Below the pieces are notes generated by a model. The model had not been told where the DNA came from. It was given only the letters and a program-made list of their open reading frames with translations, and did not search any database. Positions 1-10,225 of a stretch of DNA of 64,000 bases are shown here, piece after piece. Numbering within the stretch: the stretch's first letter is position 1; each line of letters starts with the position of its first letter. A program made the translations under genes and the position numbers. Location of the stretch: positions 2,351,001-2,415,000 of the forward strand of contig OU696582.1 of assembly GCA_916048095.2 (NCBI GenBank). The letters run 5' to 3'. The stretch comes from Sacculina carcini (taxonomy: Eukaryota; Arthropoda; Thecostraca; Sacculinidae).

Positions 1-1060
1 AGCGTTGCGTTATTTGTATTACAATATCTTATGCTTGACTATGTCCAGATGATATTGAAATTGTGTTTGAAATGAAAAAAATACTCCAATGGTGTCAAAA
101 TAATACAGCAATAAATACAAAAAATGATATAACACCAGCAAAACAAATGTATGTTTCAGAACATTTATTCGTGACAATACATTTATGTGCAAATCATGTG
201 TTCAACAGCTGTTTTTTCAATGATAACGTGAACATATATTTAGACCACGCCAAACTATCCAATACTCATTCTACAATGAAAGCAAAAACATATAAATCCA
301 TCGCAGTCCAATATAATGATTGCCAAATTTGTTGACCTAATATATTCCTTAATGCGTATAGTTGCGTTACATGTTTGATTAACTTTTGACACAAACTATC
401 ACATTTACTCACTCAAACATTAATATATATATATATATATATATATTGTGTGTGCACCTGTTTGATTACTGAGGGAAGAGTGCATATGCGTGTGCGTAAT
501 TTTTCTAACGGCCAATTAACACTCAAAAGTCACAATTCCTACAACAAGAGATTCGTGCGTGGAGATAGGCGAAACTTGGGCTAAATATTGACAGTTGATC
601 ACACATTCATGGCTTCGGATGACGACAGCATCCAAATGTGCAGTCAGGTAAGACCTTCATCTTCCGTTTTCCATCTACCTTCGATTATATGCTGGACTCC
701 AGTAGTTTAGGGGCCACTAGAAAAACAGAGTGAGTACAAATAATGTGAATTATAATGGCTTCGCTAGCATAAATACATTATTTGATCACATGCAAGCAAA
801 TTCAGACATTCAACGCCAAAGTGTCTACAACTGGTGTTCTTAACATTTTAATGGTTTCATACCCCCCAATGGATTGTCCAATATCGTCGAATACCCCATT
901 TACTTGACTGTTCAAATAATTATCACCAATAATATTAATTGTCTGTATATCTTCCAGATGTACGAGTATTTCAACCGCTTGAATTTACTGTACTTTAAAT
1001 ACAGATTACTGGGAAAAAACATAACTATTTATAATTATATTATATATAAGCCATTGACAA
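1..1060. other. No recognised gene; AT microsatellite
   Basis: I see no convincing exon in this AT-rich stretch. It contains a short (AT)n run near 421-446. It lies downstream of the neuropeptide F gene, which is on the minus strand, so it may hold the end of that transcript or a further 3' exon, but none could be defined. Confidence 0.4.
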
Positions 1061-1066
1061 TTTATT
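1061..1066 (-). promoter_or_regulatory. Candidate polyadenylation signal of the NPF gene
   Basis: The minus strand reads AATAAA here, about 120 bases after the in-frame TGA at 1185-1187 of the neuropeptide F reading frame. Position and orientation fit a poly(A) signal, but the hexamer is frequent by chance in AT-rich DNA. Confidence 0.35.
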
Positions 1067-1184
1067 CCAGTGCTCAGAAATGGAGACCCAGATCCCAGAC
1101 TTTTTGTTTACCATACTCCCAAGGGGTAAATCTATTTCCGGTTCAGAACTCCTGGCCCAAGTGGTGTTAGTCGTATGTGTTAGT

Positions 1185-1195
1185 TCAGACAATCG

Positions 1196-1245
<50 letters not shown>

Positions 1246-1827
1246 GTGTGTGTATGTGTGTGTGTGTGTATGTGTTGGTGTGTGGACCATTGGGCTTGAG
1301 CTGATGTTTGTGTATGTTTGTTATGCTTGCATATTACCCGATGGTCGTTGTCGTCCGCAGTGGTCCGTTTGCCAAATCTGCATAAAACAAAATATATAGT
1401 AAATAAATATAATAAATAATGTACATATAACGATTCATTCATAATTTCACAAATCAAACGTATACAAAAATATACCGATGGCGTTATATTTGGTTTTAAT
1501 AGCATAACATCTAACAATCTAATTCCAGTCTAACAGATAATTTAAATAATATAATCAATACACGAAATTGAGTTTTACTGTTTTTGCGTGCGTTAAGTTC
1601 ACCAAGTATACCGCACCTTAGGACCTTCGCGTTCATGGGATGATACCCATTGCTTTTATGAATGTGTCTTTGTGCCTGTGTGCGTGCGTGTGTGTGTGTG
1701 TCTATGATCAATGTGTACAAAACATTCCTTGTCACTTCTGGGAACCGGAAAGCGAAGATCTTTAGAAACACCATATTGGGCTCCTTTGACATTTTCTGGG
1801 TACGCCACTGATACCTGTGTGTGTGTG

Positions 1828-1888
<61 letters not shown>

Positions 1889-2279
1889 GTGTGTGGCCCC
1901 CGCAATATTTCCATCAACTCCTCATAACCAAGAGGCTCACTAAGATAGGTCAAACAACTTTTTTTGTAGAATTCATTGATATAGGCATTATCGCAAAAAC
2001 GTTGTATAATGATGCATGCCCCCCACAAAACTATTTCAGCCCTTCTCAAAATTGCACTCTGGATTTGCCACTGGTGCGAGCCGACCTGGGCCGGGATAGC
2101 TCCGAGTAGATGTTCTCCAGTTTGCGCAGCAGCGTCAGAGTTTTCACCATGTCCTCGCGATCTCGGGTCGAGCGATAGATATGGTCGTTGTCCACTCGAA
2201 GTGCCGTCGCAGAGCACACTACATGCACCAGCACTAACAGCGTGGCCATCACTCCCACCAGCACAGATGTCTTTTTCAT
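1185..2279 (-). CDS. NPF: Neuropeptide F precursor (two coding exons)
   Basis: Invertebrate neuropeptide F is a secreted amidated peptide hormone of the NPY family. Exon A (2279-2086) encodes a signal peptide of about 26 residues (MKKTSVLVGVMATLLVLVHV, then VCSATA) and most of the mature peptide, ending LENIYSELSRP plus AG. Exon B starts at 1377 after a T-rich acceptor and supplies A-TTT-GGC-AAA-CGG. The join reads RPRF-G-KR: the family C-terminus, amide-donor Gly and dibasic cleavage site. The intron falls in phase 2 inside the last Arg codon, the conserved NPY-family position. The mature peptide would be about 40 residues. A tttttttcttgtcag acceptor 3 bases before the ATG suggests a 5' UTR exon farther right. 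After KR the frame runs TTADDNDHR and then into a (CA)n tract read as His-Thr repeats to TGA at 1185. A possible donor (CGG then GTAATA, near 1338) could end exon B earlier, so the C-peptide is uncertain. Confidence 0.85.
1197..1279. repeat. (TG)n microsatellite overlapping the NPF C-peptide frame
   Basis: Nearly pure TG with a few TATG interruptions. On the minus strand it is in frame with the NPF exon and would encode His-Thr repeats, unless an upstream donor removes it from the mRNA. Confidence 0.9.
1818..1887. repeat. (TG)n microsatellite in the NPF intron
   Basis: A long TG run inside the 708-base intron (2085-1378) that separates the two NPF coding exons. It is read as CA on the transcribed strand. 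Confidence 0.9.
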
Positions 2280-2616
2280 GTCCTGACAAGAAAAAAAAAC
2301 CGAACAACCAAATCTTGTAGTTGTTCCAGCGCACTACTCTGCAAAGGCGCGATTAACAGGTGAAAAAGAGTTGTAAAAGTGATGATTCAATTTATACAGG
2401 AGCTTGTGAAAAAGACAAGCCAGAGCTAACACAGAGGGATAGAAACACGGAGACACAGAGGTCAGATCACAGATATAACAAAGGTAAAGAAATGAACAGA
2501 GGTTGTGAACTAAAGCAAAGAAGCAAAACAAAGCCAAATAGAACCTAAGGTACAAGTTGTATTAGAGCAGAGTATATGCATGGCGAGAAAGTGCAGAGCT
2601 AGGTTAGGTTAGGCTT

Positions 2617-2692
2617 GGATTCCGTGCTGTAGTGGTAGCGCACTAGCCTCATAAGCTGGAGATCCGTGGTTCAACTCCCGGCGGAGTAGAAT
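2617..2692 (+). mobile_element. tRNA-derived SINE, 5' head, split by the Gypsy insertion
   Basis: It has A-box-like (TGTAGTGGTAGCGCA) and B-box-like (GTGGTTCAACTCCC) pol III promoter blocks and resembles the heads of other copies in the window (9917-10225, 45305-45612, 52840-53136). It stops after GTAGAAT, where the Gypsy LTR begins; the rest of the SINE resumes at 8763. A short TTAGG run lies just upstream. Confidence 0.85.
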
Positions 2693-3638
2693 TGTTGGTA
2701 GCCATGGCAACCGGCGTAAAAAACCAGCTGCACGGAGTGTTGCACACGGCCACCGCGATTGCGCAAGAATTCACTAATTAGTCGCCTTTAGCAAGGCGTA
2801 AAATTGCGGAATTCGTTGACAAAATTGGCCTTTATAAAGGCGCATATGAGGTGTAATCGCTAAACGATGCGCCTTTAAAAAGGCGTGAAGAGATGCTATG
2901 GATACGTTACAGTGCAGAAAAAGCAGCTGGGTTTTTCCAGTGTATTAGCAAGTACAGCGTAGACTGGCAAAACAGCACGGCGAAATAACATTAAACACAA
3001 GGCGAGTATTGCAGAGGAGCAGCTGTAGATGTGCTTGCAGTGTTGCTGGAGAGAGTGGCGAGTGCGCAGGAACAATGATTTCACCCAGCATTCTGCGCCC
3101 CCTTATATAGCCCGATGATTCATGCCGTTGTCGGAGCGCGCCGGAAGTGTGTCCGACAACCACATAAGCTCGAGCTGATATTGGTCTAAACGGTTGTGCT
3201 TTTGCGCAAAGCACGCGACTAAATGAATAGAGGACCGGGGCGCAACACGTACATCCACATGCACAATACATTACAGTATATCTAAATAGGCAACACATAT
3301 GAACAGCAAATACACATGCACGTTGATGCATATGAACAAGCGAACATGGACGTACACAATTCGAAAACTATACTAACGTCACTTATGCATATATATAAAA
3401 CATTTAAACACAAAACAAGAATATGTTTTAATTATGTGTGGTTCCCTAGGACATGGTTCAATACACTACACATGTTTCGCTCATACAATAGTTTGGAATA
3501 ACGTGCTACAACATTTTTCATCAAATTTATACCACAGTTTAACGAATAACGTAGCATGTATATATATATAATATAAGTGTGCGCCTAAATACAAGAATAT
3601 AACACATTAATATTTACATGGAAGGAATGGCGCCTACA
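2693..3638 (-). repeat. 3' LTR of the Gypsy element
   Basis: A 946-bp direct repeat of 7817-8762 with the same length and no difference noticed. The stop codon of pol (TAG, 3634-3636) lies within its first five bases in element orientation. Confidence 0.95.
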
Positions 3639-6600
3639 GGGCCCTCCCCCTAGAAGTGTCGAGGAGAAACGAGACACTGCGATAACGCACAGGTGGGCGC
3701 ACGGCACGACCGCTCCTAGTACGCAAAATGGACTGTGGATGCGTGTGTGTGTTGGTGTGTGTAGCTGTGTGTTCATGACCTGACCTGATAGGGTCTGCAG
3801 CAGATGTCGGTGTCCGTGGCACGGTTGTTGGAGGCACGAACAGTTCTGTGTTGTCACCGTCATCTCGATCATCTGGCGTCGCAGGGGTTGAAGCTGGCGA
3901 GTTTGGCTGCACGTCTTCGACGAAGGCCGGTTTGCAGCGATCGATGGAGACGACCGCGCGCTCGCTGTTTGTCTTAATCGTGACGAGTTTGTCTGTACGA
4001 TGAATGACGGGAAACGGCCCGTCGTACGGACAGTCGAGTGGGTATCTGTGCTTGTCCCGACGGACAAACACATGTGTTGCCGTCTTCAGTGCTGCCGGAA
4101 CGAACGATGGCTGGTTGACTGCTCGTGGAAGTCGTGGTCGGAGTTTGCGCATGTGATTGCGCAGCGATGAAGCGAACGAAGCGGGATCACTGGCTGTCTG
4201 CGTTGAGTCACTGATCAACTCGCCAGGAAGTCGCAGGGACGCTCCGTAGACCAGTTCGGCCGAGCAGGCGCCGACATCAGTTTTGTGCGTTGACCGTATA
4301 CCCAGTAATGCCATGGGCAAAATGTCCATCCATGAAGATGTTTCAGCAGCGCGCAAACTTGATTTGAGCTGCCGATGGAAGCGTTCAGCCATGCCGTTGC
4401 TGCTTGGATGATAACTGGTGGTGCGTATGCGCTGACAGCCAAGTAGTCGAGTGAGTTCGGACCACAGAGACGATTCAAATTGTGCCCCGCGATCTGTTGT
4501 GATGGTTGTCGGCACGCCAAAGCGTGAGACCCACTGGTGGAGAAACGCGCGTGCAACTGTGACTGCGCGAATGTCTGGCAAAGGAATGGCTTCCGGCCAG
4601 CGCGAAAATCTGTCCACACATGTGAGGAGGTATGACTGACCTTGTGACGGCGGCAGCGGTCCGACAATGTCCACGTGCACGTGACTGAAGCGTTCTCCAG
4701 GTGGCTGAAATGGTTGCACCGCACTTTTCGTGTGACGGGTAACTTTCGCTCGTTGACACTGTAGGCATGTTCGGGTCCATTTGCGCACGTCGCGGTCCAT
4801 GTTCGGCCACACGAAGCGTGACGAGACAAGCTTCACAGTTGCATCGATGCCTGGGTGTGAAAGATTGTGCAGAGAAGAAGTGTACGGCCGGCGTAATGCT
4901 GTCGGAAGCACTGGGCGAGGTCGACCGGTAGACTCGTCGCACAAAACTTTTGCTTCGCCGAACATGACATCGCGTAGCTTCAGCGATGACGTCGCGTTGC
5001 GAAGCGTTCCCAATGAAGCGTCTTCCCGTTGAGCCGCAGCTAGGGAGACGTAGTCGTCGACTGGGCACGACGGAACAGTCAGTACAGCTGTTGTTCTCGA
5101 GAGTGCATCCGCCACTGTATTTTTGTTGCCGGGTAGGTGCCGGATCTCCGACACAAACTGGCTTATAAAATCCAAATGCCGCAACTCGCGAGGCGAGTAT
5201 TTCTCTGATACTGAAGGCAGGGCATGCACGAGAGGGCGGTGATCGGTGAACACGACCACGTCACGCCCTTCGATCGTGTAGCGGAAGTGGCGAATGGCCA
5301 TGTACACTCCGAGCAGTTCTCTGCCGAATGTGCTGTATCGCCGTTCAGTAGACGTCAGCGTCTTTGAAAAGTAGCTGAGAGGCTGCCACTCACCATTGGT
5401 GTGTTGCTGCAGTACTCCGCCAACACCAGTGTCCGACGCGTCGACCAGGATACTCAAGGGAGCACCGGGGATTTGATGTGCAAGCATACTACGGTCGGCT
5501 AGAGCTGTTTTAGCTGCATTGAAGCTGTCGAGGCTCTGTTGTGTCCATGCTACCGGGGCTTTGGACCGTTTGGCGCGGTGTGTCAGAAGAGCGTGCAGGG
5601 GTTGTAGTATGGCAGCTGCGTTGGGTATAAAACGGTGATAATACGCCACCATACCCAGAAACCGGCGAAGCTGAGACTGACTGGTCGGCTGTGGGAATTC
5701 CCTGATTGCACGCACCTTGTCGTCGAGTGGGAAAATTCCGCCGGGTGTGACACGATGTCCGAGGAAAGAGACCGTGTCGCGACCAAATACACACTTGTCT
5801 CTGTTGATCACTACGCCGTAGGACTGCAATTTCTGAAACAAGGCGCGGAGGTGTCCTAGATGCTCGTCTTCGTTTGTTGATGCCACCAAAATGTCATCGA
5901 GATATGCGAAGCAGCCGTCAACATCGCGCAGAACTTCGTCGATGAAACGCTGGAACGTTGAACCGGCGTTGCGCAGGCCGAATGGCATTCGCACCATCTC
6001 GTACAGACCAAACGGCGTGGCGATGGCTGTCTTTGCGACGTCTGCTGGTTCAACGGGGATCTGGTGGTATGCGCGAACCAGGTCCACTGTGGAGAACACG
6101 TTGCAGCCACTGAGTTTTGCAGAAAAGTCTCGCAGGTACGGTAGTGGGTATCGGTCCGGAAGCGTTTGTGCGTTGAGTGCCCGGTAGTCGCCGCACGGTC
6201 TCCATTGGCCGGGCAGTTTCTTGGGTACCATGTGGAGAGGCGATGACCAAGCACTCTTGGACGGTTGAATGATACCCAAGCGCAGCATTTTGTCAAATTC
6301 TTGCCTGGCGATGTTGGCTCTATCGGGGGCTAAACGCCGAGGACGAATGTGGATCGGTGGGCCCTTGGTCACTATGTGGTGAGTCACATTGTGCTTGACT
6401 GCACCAGTTGCGCGCTCTTGAGTGATCTCAGGGAAAGAATCGAGTAAGCGTTTGTATGGGCTGGAATTGCTGTCCTTGACAAAACGTATGCCTGGTGAAG
6501 CGATACGTGAGGCTGACACGCTGGCGCACACGTGACCTTTGTGCAACAGCTGCTTCTTGGAGACGTCGACAACCAGTTCATTAGCGGCGAGAAAATCAGT

Positions 6601-6978
6601 GCCGAGTATGGGCATGCTGACGTCGGCTACAAGCACGCACCAGACGAACGTGCGATAATTAAAGACCATGGTGGCTTCGTACGTACCGAAGACGGAAATT
6701 TTCGAGCCATTAGCAGCTTGGAGTTGTTGGTCTGGTCGTGGTGTCTGCAGCTTGGTGCGTCGCGGTACAAAGTTTCTAGGCACTACACTGACTTGTGCGC
6801 CTGTATCAATCAGGAACCGACGGCCGGATGTCTCGTCTTTGATGAAGAGAAGAGGTGCGCTTGTACGTGAGCCACCAGTGCACTGCGCGATGTGTTGGTG
6901 GCTTGTTAGTTTAAATGCCACGAGCAAGGAGGCGTGCAGCGACGCGCTGATGAGCCGAACCGGGCATGATAAAAACAC
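3634..6978 (-). CDS. pol: Gypsy Pol polyprotein (protease, RT, RNase H, integrase)
   Basis: The open frame is 1114 codons; effective translation probably enters by frameshift at 6909-6915, near codon 22. Residue positions are counted in the open frame. Aspartic protease: [13 protein letters not shown], Asp58. Reverse transcriptase: [14 protein letters not shown] near 295-308 and catalytic YLDD at 359-362. RNase [15 protein letters not shown] followed by an FTDHRPL block. Integrase: an HHCC-type zinc finger with CLQCQRAK, then the core with [18 protein letters not shown] and [10 protein letters not shown]. The tail has a [13 protein letters not shown] segment common in Gypsy elements. No internal stop interrupts the frame. 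The final codons read SRGRAL-stop across the polypurine tract into the LTR. The protein would copy the genomic RNA into cDNA and integrate it. Confidence 0.95.
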   Translation of the reverse strand: MFLSCPVRLISASLHASLLVAFKLTSHQHIAQCTGGSRTSAPLLFIKDETSGRRFLIDTGAQVSVVPRNFVPRRTKLQTPRPDQQLQAANGSKISVFGTYEATMVFNYRTFVWCVLVADVSMPILGTDFLAANELVVDVSKKQLLHKGHVCASVSASRIASPGIRFVKDSNSSPYKRLLDSFPEITQERATGAVKHNVTHHIVTKGPPIHIRPRRLAPDRANIARQEFDKMLRLGIIQPSKSAWSSPLHMVPKKLPGQWRPCGDYRALNAQTLPDRYPLPYLRDFSAKLSGCNVFSTVDLVRAYHQIPVEPADVAKTAIATPFGLYEMVRMPFGLRNAGSTFQRFIDEVLRDVDGCFAYLDDILVASTNEDEHLGHLRALFQKLQSYGVVINRDKCVFGRDTVSFLGHRVTPGGIFPLDDKVRAIREFPQPTSQSQLRRFLGMVAYYHRFIPNAAAILQPLHALLTHRAKRSKAPVAWTQQSLDSFNAAKTALADRSMLAHQIPGAPLSILVDASDTGVGGVLQQHTNGEWQPLSYFSKTLTSTERRYSTFGRELLGVYMAIRHFRYTIEGRDVVVFTDHRPLVHALPSVSEKYSPRELRHLDFISQFVSEIRHLPGNKNTVADALSRTTAVLTVPSCPVDDYVSLAAAQREDASLGTLRNATSSLKLRDVMFGEAKVLCDESTGRPRPVLPTALRRPYTSSLHNLSHPGIDATVKLVSSRFVWPNMDRDVRKWTRTCLQCQRAKVTRHTKSAVQPFQPPGERFSHVHVDIVGPLPPSQGQSYLLTCVDRFSRWPEAIPLPDIRAVTVARAFLHQWVSRFGVPTTITTDRGAQFESSLWSELTRLLGCQRIRTTSYHPSSNGMAERFHRQLKSSLRAAETSSWMDILPMALLGIRSTHKTDVGACSAELVYGASLRLPGELISDSTQTASDPASFASSLRNHMRKLRPRLPRAVNQPSFVPAALKTATHVFVRRDKHRYPLDCPYDGPFPVIHRTDKLVTIKTNSERAVVSIDRCKPAFVEDVQPNSPASTPATPDDRDDGDNTELFVPPTTVPRTPTSAADPIRSGHEHTATHTNTHTHPQSILRTRSGRAVRPPVRYRSVSFLLDTSRGRAL
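3639..3651 (-). other. Polypurine tract of the Gypsy element
   Basis: The minus strand reads TAGGGGGAGGGCC directly against the TGTAGG start of the 3' LTR. It is the expected plus-strand primer for reverse transcription, and here it is also translated as the end of pol. Confidence 0.8.
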
Positions 6979-7829
6979 AGACGTGGTTGGTTCATGCTAC
7001 AGCGTACCGGTGAGCTGTCTCGTGAGCGAGCATCCGGTGATGGGGAACGGCGCCGAATTCTGTCTCGTGAGTTGCTCCTGTGCCTTGCCGGGAAACGCTC
7101 GTAATTTGGCCTTGTCGCCTTGTCGCGGGCTGCCATTTCCGATTCAATGCGTTTGTGTGAAAGCTCGAGTTGTTCAATTTTGGCGAGCAGGACAGCCATG
7201 TTGTCGTTGGATGATGGTGCCGTAGGAGAAATAGCTGCCACTGCTTGGGCTGCTTGTGTAGCCTCCAGGTAGCGATCGGCGGCGTTGGCCAGCTCGTCGA
7301 GGTGAGCAGATGTTGGCAGAAGGGAGAGTGCTGCTCGTGTCCCTTGGGGTAATCGCTGTAGAAACAGCGTGCGCAGCAAGCCGGTGTCTTCTGGCGTGTC
7401 GCCTGCCGCTGCCAGCTCGTTGCGCATGGAGCGCAGTAGCGTCGATGGTCGTTGGTCGCCCAGCTGCTGTCGTGAAAGCAGAGCTTCCAGGCGAGACGTC
7501 CGCGATTGTGCCAGACGAGACTGCAGGGCGGTACTCAACGCAGCAAAGGATCTTGATGTGCGAATGACATCCTTCACTTGAGCTGCCACTGTGATGGGAA
7601 GATTTGCCACAATCATCTTGAAGCGGGTCTCGTCAGATGAAATCCCAGCGATATCGAATGCGCACTCGACCTGAATGAGCCACATCTCGGGTTCTTCAGC
7701 TGAAAATGGTGGCAGGCGGAATGTAGCCATCGGGCGTACTTCGTAAGTAGCCGTTTGCGCAGTTGCGTCAGGGGACATTGCGCTCTCGAGAGTGTCCGCA
7801 AGCCGGGAGTCACCACTGTTGGTAGCCAT
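6906..7829 (-). CDS. gag: Gypsy Gag protein, start codon inside the LTR
   Basis: Reading from the ATG at 7829 gives [15 protein letters not shown] and about 307 residues. An upstream in-frame ATG at 7898, also in the LTR, would add 23 residues. Early segments ([19 protein letters not shown]) match the capsid start seen in many Gypsy Gags. The C-terminus has a Cys/His block (CFYHARFG, then [10 protein letters not shown]) typical of Gypsy nucleocapsids. The frame ends CAT TTA AAC TAA, which places a TTTAAAC slippery heptamer directly before the stop. Pol is in the -1 frame and overlaps by 73 bases. Gag forms the virus-like particle. Confidence 0.9.
   Translation of the reverse strand: MATNSGDSRLADTLESAMSPDATAQTATYEVRPMATFRLPPFSAEEPEMWLIQVECAFDIAGISSDETRFKMIVANLPITVAAQVKDVIRTSRSFAALSTALQSRLAQSRTSRLEALLSRQQLGDQRPSTLLRSMRNELAAAGDTPEDTGLLRTLFLQRLPQGTRAALSLLPTSAHLDELANAADRYLEATQAAQAVAAISPTAPSSNDNMAVLLAKIEQLELSHKRIESEMAARDKATRPNYERFPARHRSNSRDRIRRRSPSPDARSRDSSPVRCSMNQPRLCFYHARFGSSARRCTPPCSWHLN
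6909..6915 (-). promoter_or_regulatory. Programmed -1 frameshift site TTTAAAC (gag-pol)
   Basis: The minus strand reads T TTA AAC in the gag frame, immediately followed by the TAA stop. This is a canonical X-XXY-YYZ heptamer. A -1 slip continues as AAA CTA ACA in the long pol frame. Downstream RNA structure was not assessed. Confidence 0.8.
7798..7815 (-). other. Putative primer-binding site
   Basis: One base after the 5' LTR the minus strand reads TGGTGACTCCCGGCTTGC. TGG is the complement of a tRNA CCA end and the position is right for minus-strand priming. The tRNA was not identified. The site is inside the gag frame. Confidence 0.6.
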
Positions 7830-8762
7830 GGCAACCGGCGTAAAAAACCAGCTGCACGGAGTGTTGCACACGGCCACCGCGATTGCGCAAGAATTCACTA
7901 ATTAGTCGCCTTTAGCAAGGCGTAAAATTGCGGAATTCGTTGACAAAATTGGCCTTTATAAAGGCGCATATGAGGTGTAATCGCTAAACGATGCGCCTTT
8001 AAAAAGGCGTGAAGAGATGCTATGGATACGTTACAGTGCAGAAAAAGCAGCTGGGTTTTTCCAGTGTATTAGCAAGTACAGCGTAGACTGGCAAAACAGC
8101 ACGGCGAAATAACATTAAACACAAGGCGAGTATTGCAGAGGAGCAGCTGTAGATGTGCTTGCAGTGTTGCTGGAGAGAGTGGCGAGTGCGCAGGAACAAT
8201 GATTTCACCCAGCATTCTGCGCCCCCTTATATAGCCCGATGATTCATGCCGTTGTCGGAGCGCGCCGGAAGTGTGTCCGACAACCACATAAGCTCGAGCT
8301 GATATTGGTCTAAACGGTTGTGCTTTTGCGCAAAGCACGCGACTAAATGAATAGAGGACCGGGGCGCAACACGTACATCCACATGCACAATACATTACAG
8401 TATATCTAAATAGGCAACACATATGAACAGCAAATACACATGCACGTTGATGCATATGAACAAGCGAACATGGACGTACACAATTCGAAAACTATACTAA
8501 CGTCACTTATGCATATATATAAAACATTTAAACACAAAACAAGAATATGTTTTAATTATGTGTGGTTCCCTAGGACATGGTTCAATACACTACACATGTT
8601 TCGCTCATACAATAGTTTGGAATAACGTGCTACAACATTTTTCATCAAATTTATACCACAGTTTAACGAATAACGTAGCATGTATATATATATAATATAA
8701 GTGTGCGCCTAAATACAAGAATATAACACATTAATATTTACATGGAAGGAATGGCGCCTACA
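7817..8762 (-). repeat. 5' LTR of the Gypsy element
   Basis: A 946-bp LTR that contains the element promoter and the first codons of gag. It is bounded by TG/CA ends and the GAAT duplication at 8763-8766. Confidence 0.95.
8227..8233 (-). promoter_or_regulatory. TATA box of the Gypsy LTR
   Basis: The minus strand reads CTATATAAGGGGGC. Transcription would start about 25-30 bases downstream (near 8195-8200), leaving roughly 370 bases of leader before the gag ATG at 7829. Confidence 0.55.
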
Positions 8763-9005
8763 GAATTTCTTTGGGCGAATTCTAAAATCCAACAGCTCCT
8801 GAACACTCAGCAGTAAATGGTACCAGATATCAGTCATGTGTTGTATCATGTATTCTGGGGAGGTGGTCCTCTCTAATACGTCTTCCGTCCTTGTGGCGTC
8901 ATAACGTGGAGAGGGTCGGTTCTGCGGTGGCAGCGAGCTGCTCGGGGCACACCTGTGTGTTCATAAGCTTCGGCTTCTTCCCGTGTATCAGCTGTCACGT
9001 GGTCC
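8763..9005 (+). mobile_element. tRNA-derived SINE, 3' body
   Basis: This continues the SINE head at 2617-2692 after the Gypsy insertion. It shares blocks such as CCAGATATCAGTCATGTGTT and TTCTGCGGTGGCAGCGAGCT with the other copies and ends near TTCTTCCCGTGTATCAGC. Confidence 0.85.
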
Positions 9006-9916
9006 TTTAGCCTAACCTTTATTGGTAGCTATTTCGAGGCTATTGGTAGCTATTGTAATGATTCCTTCGATAAATATAGTTAGTGATTACTAAAAAATAA
9101 CGGCCGGAATTTTGTCTAAAAATTGAGGAGGTCTTTCATACACAAAGGTGTCGTATAGACGGGAAAATACGGTAATCGGGTGTACGGTTAACGCCCTCAC
9201 AAAAGTGAAAAACCGAGGATATAAAGGTTGTGTATGCGAATGCTTGCGACATTGGTGAATGTGGTATCCTAAAGTCTATATATTTAAAGCTCACCACCAC
9301 AATTCTCCGGATGAGAACGTCAATGTGTCCACAAAACCTTTCATTCCAAGGTAACACTGGAAGCGTCAAGCTATGATGCATGGGCTTACATGTGTTTTTC
9401 ATATTGACAATTACATTTCGATTAGGTTTTCTTAGTTTCAATAATATATTATTACATTTTACTTATTATTATTATATGCAATATTGTTTTATATTAATAT
9501 TTTTTCCTTGTTTGTTATGTTTTTGTGTATATTGACTTTCATTTAGTGTTTTGATTGGATATTCGTGCTTGACTTTGATCTCGTTCTCTATAAGCTCCCA
9601 TTTTCCTAACTAAACTCGTATTTCTCAAACTCTCCACATCTTTTGGTGGCTTCTGTTACATGGGCCACCGCACAGGGTGGTAATAGTGCTTGGTCTCAAC
9701 CCATTGTCACAGGACTTGCCTGTAATTAATATAATGATAGGAGTAGTATACAAATTTATCTTGGGATAATTCGAGAAAGTACTGAAATTTCAAGCAGAAA
9801 TAACACTCAACAACTTGAATTTGTCGTGGCGGAATTCATCTGCATGACACAATCGGCAATAAATATACAACAGCAGCCCTACACAAGATGCCATTATAAA
9901 AGTGAAAGGCGTTAAC
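9006..9916. other. No recognised gene
   Basis: AT-rich with no exon I can support. A short motif near 9659-9690 (CATGGGCCACCGCAC, then GGTGGTAATAGTGC) recurs near 18860 and, inverted, near 62980, so part of this stretch is an unclassified dispersed repeat. Confidence 0.4.
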
Positions 9917-10225
9917 TTGACAACTCTTTCACGGGAAGAAGTCGAAGCTTATGAACACACAGGTGTGTCCCGTGCAGCTCGCTGCCACCGCAGAACCAAT
10001 CATCTCCACGCTATGGCGCCACAAGGACGGAAGAGGTATTAGAGAGAACCACCTCCCCAGAATGCATGGCACAACACATGACTGATATCTGATACCATTT
10101 ACTGCTGGGTGGACAGGGGCTGTTGGATTATAGAGTTCGCCCAAAGAAACTATCCTCCGCCGGGATTCAAACCACGGACCTCCCGCTTTGTGAGGCGGGT
10201 GTGTTACCACTACACCACGTAATCC
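9917..10225 (-). mobile_element. tRNA-derived SINE, near full length
   Basis: On the minus strand it starts GGATTACGTGGTGTAGTGG, carries a B-box-like block, and ends near CTTCTTCCCGTGAAAG. Same family as 52840-53136; its anticodon loop reads CAC, pointing to a tRNA-Val-like origin. Confidence 0.85.

Larger units (their letters stand above)
2693..8762 (-). mobile_element. Complete, young Ty3/Gypsy LTR retrotransposon
   Basis: The 6070-bp element is on the minus strand: 5' LTR 7817-8762, gag, pol, 3' LTR 2693-3638. Both LTRs begin TG and end CA read on the plus strand. A 4-bp target duplication GAAT (2689-2692 and 8763-8766) flanks the element, and removing the insert restores a continuous SINE. 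I saw no mismatch between the two 946-bp LTRs by eye, and gag and pol are open, so the insertion is recent and possibly still competent. Domain order protease-RT-RNase H-integrase defines Ty3/Gypsy. No env frame follows pol. The coding frame begins in one LTR and ends in the other, so both the primer-binding site and the polypurine tract overlap coding sequence. Confidence 0.95.

Noticed and set aside
2617..2690. Functional tRNA genes (also 9917-10225, 45305-45612, 49088-49160, 52840-52915)
   Set aside because: The tRNA-like heads continue into a conserved non-tRNA body, recur as dispersed copies and have imperfect cloverleaf stems. They are SINE promoters.
2945..3331. Protein-coding frames inside the LTR, repeated at 8069-8455
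   Set aside because: They are antisense or leader frames in a promoter repeat, with no homology and no place in the element's gene order.
2693..8762. Endogenous retrovirus with env
   Set aside because: Pol ends directly at the 3' LTR; there is no space or frame for an envelope protein, so this is a retrotransposon.
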